Of a stretch of DNA of 7,554 nucleotides, positions 1 through 5,905 are shown in pieces (the stretch's first letter is position 1; the number at the start of each line of letters is the position of its first letter). A model generated the notes under the pieces. The model searched no databases, was not told the DNA's origin, and worked only from the letters and a program-made list of their open reading frames with translations. The translations under genes and the position numbers were made by a program. The DNA comes from Thiobacillus sp. (GTDB lineage Bacteria; Pseudomonadota; Gammaproteobacteria; Burkholderiales; Thiobacillaceae): NCBI RefSeq assembly GCF_024708915.1, contig NZ_JANJXQ010000091.1:1-7554 (forward strand), read 5' to 3'.

Positions 1-279
1 AGAGTCGCAATTACCGTTGGTGTGGATGTGGAAACCGTGCTTCCCGGGGGTCAGTCCGCTCACCCGTCCTTCGATGTGCACGCCCTTGCCGGGCATTTCG
101 CTGAACGTGAGCTTGCCCTCGACGGCGCTGCCGGACTTGGCCTGCAGTTCCGCGACCGCGGTGAGGTTGCCGTGCGCATGCTGCGCCAGGGCATTCAAGG
201 GCACCGCCGGCATGGCCGCCGCCAGGACCAGGGCGGCGAACCGGGCGATACCGGCCGCAGGCTTGTTACGATGATGCAT
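1..279 (-). CDS. sodC: Cu/Zn superoxide dismutase, exported (partial, N-terminal part)
   Basis: The product is expected to dismutate superoxide to hydrogen peroxide and oxygen in the periplasm. Only the first 93 residues are in the window; the gene runs off the left edge. The start is the ATG at 277-279 (minus strand), preceded five bases upstream by a good ribosome binding site (AAAGGGAGA, 285-293). Residues 1-32 form a signal peptide: basic start (HHRNK), Ala/Leu-rich core and an LNALA-type cleavage site. From about residue 38 the Cu/Zn-SOD beta-barrel begins (LTAVAEL, then VEGKLTF, then the KGVHIEGRVSGLTPGKHGF region). The copper-binding motif HGFHIH lies at residues 81-86, with H84 and H86 as the expected copper ligands, and C91 in NGNCDS sits where the family's structural disulfide cysteine is found. 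The remaining copper/zinc ligands lie outside the window, so catalytic completeness cannot be judged. It is transcribed divergently from the HDOD-GAF gene. Family assignment is confident. Confidence 0.9.
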   Translation of the reverse strand, partial: MHHRNKPAAGIARFAALVLAAAMPAVPLNALAQHAHGNLTAVAELQAKSGSAVEGKLTFSEMPGKGVHIEGRVSGLTPGKHGFHIHTNGNCDS

Positions 280-542
280 GGTTTTCTCCCTTTGAATAAT
301 TGAGATGGATTCAAGAATACTCCGTCTGCAAATCGGGCGTATCGGCGCACTCCCGTTACATTGCTACCATTCGGCATGAGCCGTATCTACGCCGTCTCCG
401 GGCCGTTCGGCCCCGGCCCGGACGGGGCGGCGAGGATGAAATAAAAACCGCGGCGCTCTGGATAAATCCGCTCCGGCGCCGATTCCTTCAGCAGGGGCGG
501 CAATGCGGTCACCTGTTGTTCGCCGGGTTGTGGCCCGGTCTC
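280..542. promoter_or_regulatory. Divergent intergenic region, sodC / HDOD-GAF gene
   Basis: This 263-base stretch must hold the promoters of both sodC (minus) and the HDOD-GAF gene (plus). I could not find a convincing pair of -35/-10 boxes for either. An AT-rich TATTCT-like hexamer on the minus strand (314-319) is the best -10 candidate for sodC but has no matching -35. Two GC-rich inverted repeats are visible: CCGGGCC (398-404) with GGCCCGG (415-421), and CCGGG (523-527) with CCCGG (534-538). The HDOD-GAF reading frame stays open through the whole region back to a TTG at 300, but this part reads like random GC-rich coding (many Arg/Pro/Gly residues) and is probably untranslated. Confidence 0.4.
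522..539 (+). other. GC hairpin directly upstream of the HDOD-GAF start
   Basis: A perfect 5-bp stem, CCGGG (523-527) with CCCGG (534-538), extendable by a G-U pair (522/539), encloses a TTGTGG loop. It ends three bases before the ATG at 543 and occupies the place where a ribosome binding site should be. No Shine-Dalgarno sequence is visible there. It could restrain translation from the ATG at 543, or simply mark 5' untranslated sequence if a later ATG is used. The stem is seen directly; the role is inference. Confidence 0.35.
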
Positions 543-2234
543 ATGTCTAAAACAAAAAACAGCATGTCGAATGTGAACCCAAAAATGACGAACCTTGACG
601 ATGGCGCGCCAGCGGGCGGCGACGTCAGGCAAAGCGCACTGAATGTCCTGCTGCGGCGCATGCGCATCGAAAGCGATTTTCCCGCCTTGTCCGAGGCCAT
701 TGGCGCCATCAACCGCATCGCCTCTTCGGACCGGGAGGGGGTCAACGAGCTATCCAACAATATTCTCAAGGACTTTGCGCTGACCAATAAGCTGCTGCGG
801 CTGGCCAATGTGGCGTTCTACAACCAGGTCGGCGGGGGATCGATCAGCACCATCTCGCGCGCGGTGGTGATTCTCGGTTTCGACGCGGTGCGCTCGATCG
901 CCCTGAGCCTGATCCTGTTCGACAACCTGGAGAACAAGGCGCACGCGCAGCAGCTGAAGGAGGAATTCGTCAAGGTGCTGTACGCCGGCATGCTGGCGCG
1001 CGAGATGGCGGGCAAGGCGCAGGTGAAGGATGTGGAGGAGGCGTTTATCGGCGCCATGCTGCACAACCTGGGGCGCATGCTGGCGATGTTTTACTTCCCG
1101 GCGGAGACGGCGGCGATCCGGCAGCGGGTCGAGGCCGAGGGCCACAGCGATGCTCGGGCCTCGACCGAGGTGCTGGGGGTGTCGTTCGAGAATCTGGGGA
1201 TGGGCATAGCCAGGAGCTGGGGCTTTCCGGATCAGCTGGTGCAGAGCATGAAAAAGCTGCCGGGAGGAACGCTTAAGCCCTGCGCGAACAATACCGACCG
1301 GCTGCGCGTGCTGGCGGGCTTTTCCAATGAATTGTGCGAGGTCATCCTCAGCACGCCGGACGACGATCGCGGCAAGGCCCTGGCCAAACTCACGGCGCGT
1401 TTCTCCGCCGCCTTGCCGGTGCCGGAGGAACAGCTTTCCGGGGTGATGGAAAAATCCATGCAGGACATCGCCCAGTTCGCCCTGGCGGTGAATGTGAACC
1501 TGAAACACAGCGCTTTCGCGCAACAAGCGTCGAAATGGGCCGGGATGGCGGTGGCGCCGGCCGCGGCGCCGCCTGCGCTGGAAGCAGATGCCGACGCGCC
1601 GCGGGACGGCGTGTCCGCCATCGAGACCGAGCTGAGCAGCAGCGTGCTTCACGAATACGCCGCGATCCTCGATGCGGCGCCGGGCGAAGATGGCGGCAAG
1701 CCGCAGCGCAGCAGCGAGGAAATTCAGTCCGTCCTCACCTCGGGTCTGCAGGACGTCGGCAATTCGCTGATCGACGACAACATTTCAATCAACGATATTT
1801 TGCGCATGATCCTCGAGGCCATGTATAGCGGCATGGGTTTCGCGCATGTGGTGTTGTGCATCAAGGATGGCCGTTACAATACCCTGCGCGGAAAATTCGG
1901 TTTCGGCGACGGCGTGCAGAACCTGATCAAGGCATTTGATTTCTCCCTGGCGGGGCAGCCGGATGTGTTTCTCGTCGCGCTGCAGAACAATGCCGACATC
2001 CTCATCACCGACATCGACGATCCTAAAATCGCGACGCGGATTCCGGCGTGGTACCGGCAGAACGTGCCGGCGCGCACGTTCGTGTTGTTCCCGATCATCG
2101 TGAAAGGCAAGCCGATCGGCCTGATCTACGCCGACCAGCCCGATCCTGGCGGTATCATGATTCCCGAGAAAGAACTTGCCCTGCTCAAGTCGCTGCGCAA
2201 CCAGGCGGTGCTGGCCATCAGGCAGTCGCTGTAA
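543..2234 (+). CDS. HDOD domain protein with C-terminal GAF-like domain
   Basis: A 563-aa cytoplasmic signalling protein with no signal peptide or membrane segment. Residues about 40-240 form an HDOD domain: the FPALSEAI opening (46-53), the SNNILKDFALTNKLLRLAN helix pair (71-89), the ISRAVVILGFDAVRSIALS core (104-122), and HNLG (174-177) where catalytic HD-type phosphohydrolases have an HD pair. HDOD domains generally lack the metal-binding HD residues and act as output or scaffold modules, so no enzyme activity is claimed. A helical stretch (about 250-330) and an Ala/Pro-rich linker (335-385) follow. Residues about 395-560 resemble a GAF sensor domain, ending in FPIIVKGKPIGLIYAD and a helix. 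This HDOD-GAF layout is common in betaproteobacteria, where ligands are mostly unknown. The start is uncertain: in-frame ATGs lie at 543, 564 and 585, none with a Shine-Dalgarno sequence. The first is chosen because it gives the full A-rich, Lys/Asn-rich leader typical of a start region. Confidence 0.85.
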   Translation: MSKTKNSMSNVNPKMTNLDDGAPAGGDVRQSALNVLLRRMRIESDFPALSEAIGAINRIASSDREGVNELSNNILKDFALTNKLLRLANVAFYNQVGGGSISTISRAVVILGFDAVRSIALSLILFDNLENKAHAQQLKEEFVKVLYAGMLAREMAGKAQVKDVEEAFIGAMLHNLGRMLAMFYFPAETAAIRQRVEAEGHSDARASTEVLGVSFENLGMGIARSWGFPDQLVQSMKKLPGGTLKPCANNTDRLRVLAGFSNELCEVILSTPDDDRGKALAKLTARFSAALPVPEEQLSGVMEKSMQDIAQFALAVNVNLKHSAFAQQASKWAGMAVAPAAAPPALEADADAPRDGVSAIETELSSSVLHEYAAILDAAPGEDGGKPQRSSEEIQSVLTSGLQDVGNSLIDDNISINDILRMILEAMYSGMGFAHVVLCIKDGRYNTLRGKFGFGDGVQNLIKAFDFSLAGQPDVFLVALQNNADILITDIDDPKIATRIPAWYRQNVPARTFVLFPIIVKGKPIGLIYADQPDPGGIMIPEKELALLKSLRNQAVLAIRQSL

Positions 2235-2266
2235 GCATCACGTGCCCAGAGCGGGAACGAAAGCGC

Positions 2267-2288
2267 CCCGGGTCGCCGGGATTTTATT
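2267..2288 (+). terminator. Possible weak Rho-independent terminator after the HDOD-GAF gene
   Basis: A 5-bp all-GC stem, CCCGG (2267-2271) with CCGGG (2276-2280) around a GTCG loop, is followed by ATTTTATT. The stem is short and the T-run is interrupted, so termination would be leaky. It lies between the HDOD-GAF stop and the ribosome binding site of the cytochrome gene and would partly separate the two. Confidence 0.35.
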
Positions 2289-2307
2289 CACATGCAAGGA
2301 GACGACC

Positions 2308-2772
2308 ATGAAATCCGCCCCTTCCTTATTTCTTGTCACGCTGCTGCTCGGCGGCGCCGCCCTGGCCGACGATGACGACGACGACGTGACTTACCGCAAG
2401 GACATCCGCCCGCTGTGGGAGCAGAAGTGCATGGCCTGTCACGGCGAAGGCTCCCCTTATCTGGCCGAATTCGATGAAAACAAGGACAAGTACGAGAAGC
2501 TCGCCCGCGGGCCGCGCATGGATACCTACGCCAATCTGGTGACCTTCGTCGGCTGGCCGGACAGCGGTGCCCTGATGCGCCGGCTGGACGATGGAAGCAA
2601 CACCAAGGACGGCGAGCCCGGGAACATGTATCAACACCTGGGCGCCGACGAGCGGGAGCGGCAGAAAAACCTGGCCTTGTTCAAGGCCTGGGTAGGCGAG
2701 AAGGGCTGGGTGCTGAAGCGCTTCGACGAGCTTAGCCGGAAAGAGCTTGGCAGGATGCGGGTCGCCGAATAG
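2308..2772 (+). CDS. Small exported mono-heme c-type cytochrome
   Basis: A 154-aa protein with a Sec signal peptide (residues 1-20: K2, then a Leu-rich core, ending GGAALA) and one heme-attachment motif, CMACH (41-45), in the context YRKDIRPLWEQKC. It should be a periplasmic electron carrier or sensor. Possible distal axial ligands are M90 (GALMRRLDDG) and M107 (GNMYQHL); I cannot decide between them. The mature N terminus begins with six consecutive Asp residues. The C-terminal third (YQHLGADERERQKNLALFKAWVG, residues 108-130) is the most family-like segment. The start is fixed by an excellent ribosome binding site, AAGGAG at 2296-2301, six bases before the ATG; the frame is open further upstream but overlaps the HDOD-GAF gene and lacks signal-peptide character. 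No oxidase or other redox partner lies next to it. Cytochrome identity is confident; the specific role is unknown. Confidence 0.85.
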   Translation: MKSAPSLFLVTLLLGGAALADDDDDDVTYRKDIRPLWEQKCMACHGEGSPYLAEFDENKDKYEKLARGPRMDTYANLVTFVGWPDSGALMRRLDDGSNTKDGEPGNMYQHLGADERERQKNLALFKAWVGEKGWVLKRFDELSRKELGRMRVAE

Positions 2773-2823
2773 GCAGCGGACGCCGCTACCGCCGCGGGGC
2801 GTAAAACCGCACAGCGGAATTCG

Positions 2824-2837
2824 GCATAATGGCGGGA
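2824..2837 (+). promoter_or_regulatory. Possible -10 element of dacB
   Basis: CATAAT (2825-2830) matches five of six bases of a sigma70 -10 box. The expected transcription start, about seven bases downstream, would coincide with the dacB ATG at 2837, which would give a leaderless or nearly leaderless message. The -35 position (about 2802-2807, TAAAAC) is poor. This is an inference from spacing only. Confidence 0.25.
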
Positions 2838-4279
2838 TGCCGTCTACCCGAATCGCCTCCCGTTTTTTCGCCGGCCTGCTGTTTGCAGGCCTTGTTGTTT
2901 CTGCCGCTGCTGCCGAACTGCCCGCCGCTTTCACCAGCGCGCTGAAGCAGGCCGCCATTCCGCTCGATCACGTGGCAGTGGTGGTGCAGCCGCTGGAGGC
3001 GGCGCAACCCGTGCTCAGCCACAATGCCGATGCGGCGCTGAATCCGGCTTCGGTGATGAAGCTGGTGACGAGCTTCGCGGCACTCGACCGGCTGGGTCCG
3101 GAATACGCGTGGACGACCGATGTCTGGGCGGACGGCCCCATCGTGGACGGCGTGCTGACGGGCGATCTCGTCGTCAAGGGGTACGGCGACCCGACCCTGA
3201 CGCTGGAGCGCATGTGGCTGCTGCAGCGCGAGCTGCGCACACGCGGGGTGCGCCATATCCGCGGCAATCTGGTGCTCGACCTCAGCCATTTCGAGTTGCC
3301 GCTGTTCGATCCCGCTGCCTTCGACGGCGAGCCGCTGGCCTTGTACAACGCCGCGCCGGGGCCGCTGGTGGCCAACTTCAACGCGACGACGCTGCGCCTG
3401 CAGCCGGGCGAGCGCGACGTGTCGATCGTGCCGGACATCGCATTGCCGGGGGTGACGCTGATCTCGCAGCTGGTGCTGGAGGAGCGGGCGGCATGCAATG
3501 GCTGGAAGGACGCGATCGCACCGTCGATCGCCGGGGGCGGACGCCGCGTGCTGGTGCTGCGCGGGCAATACGCGCGCGGCTGCGGCGAGCAGACCCTGTC
3601 GCTGAACCTGTTCGAGCCGGCGGCCACCTTCGATTTCATTTTCCGCGGGCTGTGGGCGGAAGCGGGCGGCACGCTGAGCGGCGCGACGGTGCCGGGTCTG
3701 CCGCCTGATGCGGCACCGCTGCTGAGATTCGCTTCTGAACCGCTGGCCGATGCGCTCACCCGCCTGAACAAGCATTCCAATAATCTGATGGCGCGCAACC
3801 TGTACCTGACGCTGGGCGCGGAAGCCTACGGCGCACCCGCGACGCTGGACAAGGGCGCGCGGGCGGTGCGCGAAACGCTGGGGCGGCGGGGGATCGCGAC
3901 CGCCAAGCTGGTGCTGGAAAACGGCGCCGGCCTGTCGCGCATCGAGCGTATCAGCGCGGATGCATTGAACCAGCTGTTGCGCGCAGCCAGCCGCAGCCCG
4001 CTGTCCGCCGAATTCGAGTCGTCGCTGCCGATCGTCGCCATCGACGGCACCCTGAAACGCCGCTTCAACGGCAGTTCGCTCGCCGGCAGCGCGCACCTGA
4101 AAACCGGCACCCTGCGCGACGTCAGCGCTTTGGCTGGATACGTGTTTACCGCCAGCGGTGGGCGCGTCAGCTTCGTGATGCTGGTCAACCACGTCAATGC
4201 GCGCCGCAGCGAAGCCGCGCAACGCGCGCTGCTGGAGTGGGTGCAATCCGGCGAGGCGGCCAGCGGGGCGGTGCAATGA
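2837..4279 (+). CDS. dacB: D-alanyl-D-alanine carboxypeptidase/endopeptidase (PBP4, peptidase S13)
   Basis: A 480-aa periplasmic penicillin-binding protein of the DacB/PBP4 type, which trims the terminal D-Ala of peptidoglycan stem peptides and cuts D-Ala cross-links. Residues 1-26 are a signal peptide (STRIASR, hydrophobic core, SAAAAE). All three catalytic motifs are present: SVMK (72-75; nucleophile S72, base K75), SNN (314-316) and KTG (422-424). The roughly 240 residues between the first two motifs are the extra domains that distinguish PBP4 from smaller carboxypeptidases; the family's GDPTL motif is in YGDPTLT (116-122). The length fits the family. The ATG at 2837 is chosen because the signal peptide begins there; the frame is open back to 2747 but that part overlaps the cytochrome gene and is Arg/Pro-rich. 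The ribosome binding site is weak (GGCGGG directly before the ATG). Its stop codon overlaps the next gene's start. Confidence 0.95.
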   Translation: MPSTRIASRFFAGLLFAGLVVSAAAAELPAAFTSALKQAAIPLDHVAVVVQPLEAAQPVLSHNADAALNPASVMKLVTSFAALDRLGPEYAWTTDVWADGPIVDGVLTGDLVVKGYGDPTLTLERMWLLQRELRTRGVRHIRGNLVLDLSHFELPLFDPAAFDGEPLALYNAAPGPLVANFNATTLRLQPGERDVSIVPDIALPGVTLISQLVLEERAACNGWKDAIAPSIAGGGRRVLVLRGQYARGCGEQTLSLNLFEPAATFDFIFRGLWAEAGGTLSGATVPGLPPDAAPLLRFASEPLADALTRLNKHSNNLMARNLYLTLGAEAYGAPATLDKGARAVRETLGRRGIATAKLVLENGAGLSRIERISADALNQLLRAASRSPLSAEFESSLPIVAIDGTLKRRFNGSSLAGSAHLKTGTLRDVSALAGYVFTASGGRVSFVMLVNHVNARRSEAAQRALLEWVQSGEAASGAVQ

Positions 4280-4494
4280 CCTCCGGTTGCCGCGCGACGG
4301 GGCTGTTTCTGGTTCTGCTGGCGCTGTTCCAGTCGTTGCCGGTGGCCGTGGATGCCTGGCAGGCGCGACAGTGGCCGGGCACGGCGGCGGAATGGTTGCG
4401 GCTGTCGCTGTTGCCGGGCGCGCTGTGGCTGCATCTGCGCTACTTCGGCATCCTCGGCTGCCGCCGGTGCGGGGACGACGATGAATTTCGATAA
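4276..4494 (+). CDS. Small membrane protein with C-terminal CxxC, overlapping dacB
   Basis: A 72-aa product of unknown function. The ATG overlaps the dacB stop (ATGA, 4276-4279), so translation is probably coupled to dacB. Residues 8-27 form a strongly hydrophobic segment (LFLVLLALFQSLPVAV) and a second moderately hydrophobic stretch covers 41-60 (LRLSLLPGALWLHLRYFGIL); it could be a two-pass membrane protein, or a single-pass one with an amphipathic helix. The tail carries CRRC (62-65) followed by an acidic DDDE. A CxxC suggests metal binding or a disulfide, but this is not shown. The gene overlaps the following one by 14 bases in a different frame. I do not recognise a family. The tight packing and membrane-type composition support it as a real gene. 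Confidence 0.6.
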   Translation: MTSGCRATGLFLVLLALFQSLPVAVDAWQARQWPGTAAEWLRLSLLPGALWLHLRYFGILGCRRCGDDDEFR

Positions 4495-4684
4495 GGTGCC
4501 CGAGTGGGTGAGATGGCTGGCGCAGGATGCCGACGGTGCCTGGTGGGGATATGAAGCCGAGCCCAACAGGCAGGATTACGGCTGGTACGAGAATGAAGTG
4601 GGGCGCATCGTGCGGCTGGCGCAGGCTGCGCCGCCGGACGACTGGGAAGCCACGTTGAGGCAGTGGCCGCTCAAGCGCGGCTGA
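4481..4684 (+). CDS. Small tryptophan-rich conserved-type hypothetical protein
   Basis: A 67-aa soluble, acidic, Trp-rich product with seven Trp residues (W9, W12, W21, W22, W35, W55, W62). The core, WVRWLAQDADGAWWGYEAEP (9-28), followed by GWYENEVGR (34-42), has the look of a small conserved protein known from other betaproteobacteria, although no function is known to me. It has no signal peptide or membrane segment. A GGGGA sequence at 4471-4475 serves as ribosome binding site about five bases before the ATG, inside the preceding gene, which it overlaps by 14 bases. It is the last gene of the dacB cluster and ends 17 bases from the convergent glycine-zipper gene, with no visible terminator in that gap. 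Confidence 0.75.
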   Translation: MNFDKVPEWVRWLAQDADGAWWGYEAEPNRQDYGWYENEVGRIVRLAQAAPPDDWEATLRQWPLKRG

Positions 4685-4701
4685 CGCGCGGCATCGGCAA
4701 A

Positions 4702-5244
4702 TCAGGACGCGGCGGGCGCGTTAAGCTGCAGCTTCCCGTCCTTCACCGGGATGCGCGCACCGGGCTCATGGTCCATGCGCACCTGGCTTTCTTCTTCACC
4801 CAGGCGATAACGCACATCGTAGCCGATGGTCCGGGTGTGCGATTCCTGCACGGTCCGGCAGCGCCGCTCGGTACGGCTGACGGTGTCCTTTTCCTGCATG
4901 TTCTTCTGCACCTGGTTGCCGGCGTAGCCGCCCGCCGCGGCGCCGGCGACGGTGGCCACGGTGCGGCCAGTGCCGCCCCCCACCTGGCTGCCGAGCAGGC
5001 CGCCTGCGACCGCGCCGATCGCAGTACCGGCGATGCGGTTGGTGTCCTTGACCGGCGCCTGTTCGTTGACGACCACGTCGTCGCATACTTTCTTGGGTGT
5101 TTTCGTGGTTTCGGTCACCGGCTTGACGGCCAGTACCTCGGCAAATTCCGGCTCCGGATTGAATGCCTTGTAGCCGGCCACGCCGGCGATCGCGGTCACC
5201 GCGACGGCCCCGGCAATCACACCGGTCAACATTGATTTGTTCAT
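4702..5244 (-). CDS. Membrane-anchored glycine-zipper (2TM) protein
   Basis: A 180-aa envelope protein. Residues 5-24 form an N-terminal hydrophobic segment (MLTGVIAGAVAVTAIAGVAG) that could be an uncleaved anchor or a signal peptide; there is no lipobox cysteine, unlike the related 17-kDa lipoprotein antigens. The middle (70-112) is a typical glycine zipper, with GTAIGAVAGGLLGSQVGGG (73-91) and VAGAAAGGYAGNQVQ (99-113). A C-terminal domain (about 120-175) contains RRCRTVQESHTRTIGYDVRYRLG (128-149 region) and the GARIPVKDGKLQL end, resembling the soluble part of such proteins. Cysteines at 54 and 129 could form a disulfide. Ribosome binding site GGGAG (5251-5255) lies six bases before the ATG. 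Family members are associated with outer-membrane integrity or surface structures, but the precise function here is unknown. Confidence 0.85.
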   Translation of the reverse strand: MNKSMLTGVIAGAVAVTAIAGVAGYKAFNPEPEFAEVLAVKPVTETTKTPKKVCDDVVVNEQAPVKDTNRIAGTAIGAVAGGLLGSQVGGGTGRTVATVAGAAAGGYAGNQVQKNMQEKDTVSRTERRCRTVQESHTRTIGYDVRYRLGEEESQVRMDHEPGARIPVKDGKLQLNAPAAS

Positions 5245-5291
5245 GATTTTCTCCCGATCAGTTGAGGATGAAGGCTTGAAATGCTGCTCGA

Positions 5292-5322
5292 ATAATAGCC
5301 TACCTGTTCAGCGTTCTGTCTG
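5292..5322 (-). promoter_or_regulatory. Promoter-like site upstream of the glycine-zipper gene
   Basis: On the minus strand TATTAT (5292-5297) matches five of six bases of a sigma70 -10 box, and CAGACA (5317-5322) is a partial -35 with a long 19-base spacer. The site overlaps the end of the phosphoribosyltransferase gene and lies about 48 bases before the glycine-zipper ATG, suggesting that this gene has its own promoter and is not simply the last gene of the ubiX-ubiD cluster. Confidence 0.3.
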
Positions 5323-5895
5323 GTGCGCCGATTGCCCGCCAGGCTGCAACAGATCGATCCGGAAGCGGTCCTCGTACGGCGGAACGTTGCATTCAATGAC
5401 GTCCGAGGGAGCGACGTCGAGGCGCACGCCGACGATGTCCGTGCGTACCGGCAGTTTCGCCGCGCCGCGGTCCACCAGCACAACGGTGCGGATTTCCTCC
5501 GGCTGCTTGCCGGCAAGGTATTCCACGGCGCGCAGCATGGAATGCCCGCGATACATGACGTCGTCCACCACCAGCAAGGCGTAGCCGGCGAGGTCGAGGC
5601 TGGCGTGGGCCGGATTTTCGGTCAGCCGGGTTTCCGGGTAGAGCAGCGTGAGATCGTCGGCGTAGCGCTTGATCATGAGATCGAGCCGCACGCAGTCGGC
5701 CAGGCCGTAGGCCTCGGCCAGCCGGGCCTGCAGCCGGTCGGCCAGCGGCGCGCCGCGCCGCAGAATGCCGACGATGGCAATCCGGGTGCGTCCGGTCAGC
5801 AGGCCGGCAGCCTGGCGCGCCATGTCGTCGACGATGGCGTCGAGCTGGTCCGTGCTGTAGAGGCAGGTGCGCCTGCCCGCGGGCTGGTCGGCCAT
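5308..5895 (-). CDS. PyrR-like phosphoribosyltransferase
   Basis: A 195-aa cytoplasmic type I phosphoribosyltransferase. The PRPP-binding motif is LLVVDDVMYRGHS (107-119), with the acidic pair D111-D112; R and H stand where PyrR proteins usually have T and R (VDDVLYTGRT), though R is tolerated in the general motif. Other PyrR-like blocks are VGILRRGAPLADRL (42-55), the RLDLMIKRYADDL segment (70-82), and VVLVDRGAAKLPVRTDIVG (138-156), matching the LVDRG-x-LP-R-D-VG block of PyrR. PyrR proteins regulate pyrimidine genes and have uracil phosphoribosyltransferase activity, but this protein is divergent and no pyr gene is next to it, so neither function is certain. The C terminus runs a little past the usual PyrR end (LLQPGGQSAHQTER). 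The gene begins 10 bases after the ubiD stop and has no clear ribosome binding site, suggesting co-transcription and coupling with ubiX-ubiD. It could instead be a salvage phosphoribosyltransferase. Confidence 0.8.
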   Translation of the reverse strand: MADQPAGRRTCLYSTDQLDAIVDDMARQAAGLLTGRTRIAIVGILRRGAPLADRLQARLAEAYGLADCVRLDLMIKRYADDLTLLYPETRLTENPAHASLDLAGYALLVVDDVMYRGHSMLRAVEYLAGKQPEEIRTVVLVDRGAAKLPVRTDIVGVRLDVAPSDVIECNVPPYEDRFRIDLLQPGGQSAHQTER

Positions 5896-5905
5896 GTCTG
5901 CGGGC

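Noticed and set aside
22..303. Plus-strand open frames opposite sodC.
   Set aside because: The minus strand gives a signal peptide and the HGFHIH copper motif with a good ribosome binding site; the plus frames show nothing.
376..444. Short open frame of 22 codons (starting MSRIYAVSG) in the HDOD-GAF leader, considered as a leader peptide.
   Set aside because: No Shine-Dalgarno sequence and no regulatory codon run; such short frames are expected by chance.
300..542. N-terminal extension of the HDOD-GAF protein back to a TTG at 300.
   Set aside because: No ribosome binding site, low-complexity Arg/Pro/Gly composition, and it would fill the whole divergent promoter region.
750..1652. Minus-strand open frame of 300 codons inside the HDOD-GAF gene.
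   Set aside because: The plus strand carries a clear HDOD domain here; the minus product has no recognisable features and is His/Arg-rich.
2773..2800. AGCGG/CCGCT inverted repeat just after the cytochrome gene as a terminator.
   Set aside because: The stem is 5 bp with a 3-base loop and is followed by GC-rich sequence with no T-run.
2786..4276. Long open frame on the minus strand (496 codons) opposite dacB.
   Set aside because: Its product is rich in Arg, Gln and His with no recognisable domain, whereas the plus strand encodes a complete PBP4 with all catalytic motifs. It is an antisense shadow caused by GC-biased codon use.
4685..4701. Searched for a bidirectional terminator between the convergent genes.
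   Set aside because: The gap is only 17 bases, with no stem-loop and no T-run on either strand.
4663..5235. Plus-strand open frame of 190 codons opposite the glycine-zipper gene.
   Set aside because: The minus strand has a ribosome binding site, hydrophobic anchor and a textbook glycine zipper; the plus frame overlaps the end of the Trp-rich gene and has no features.
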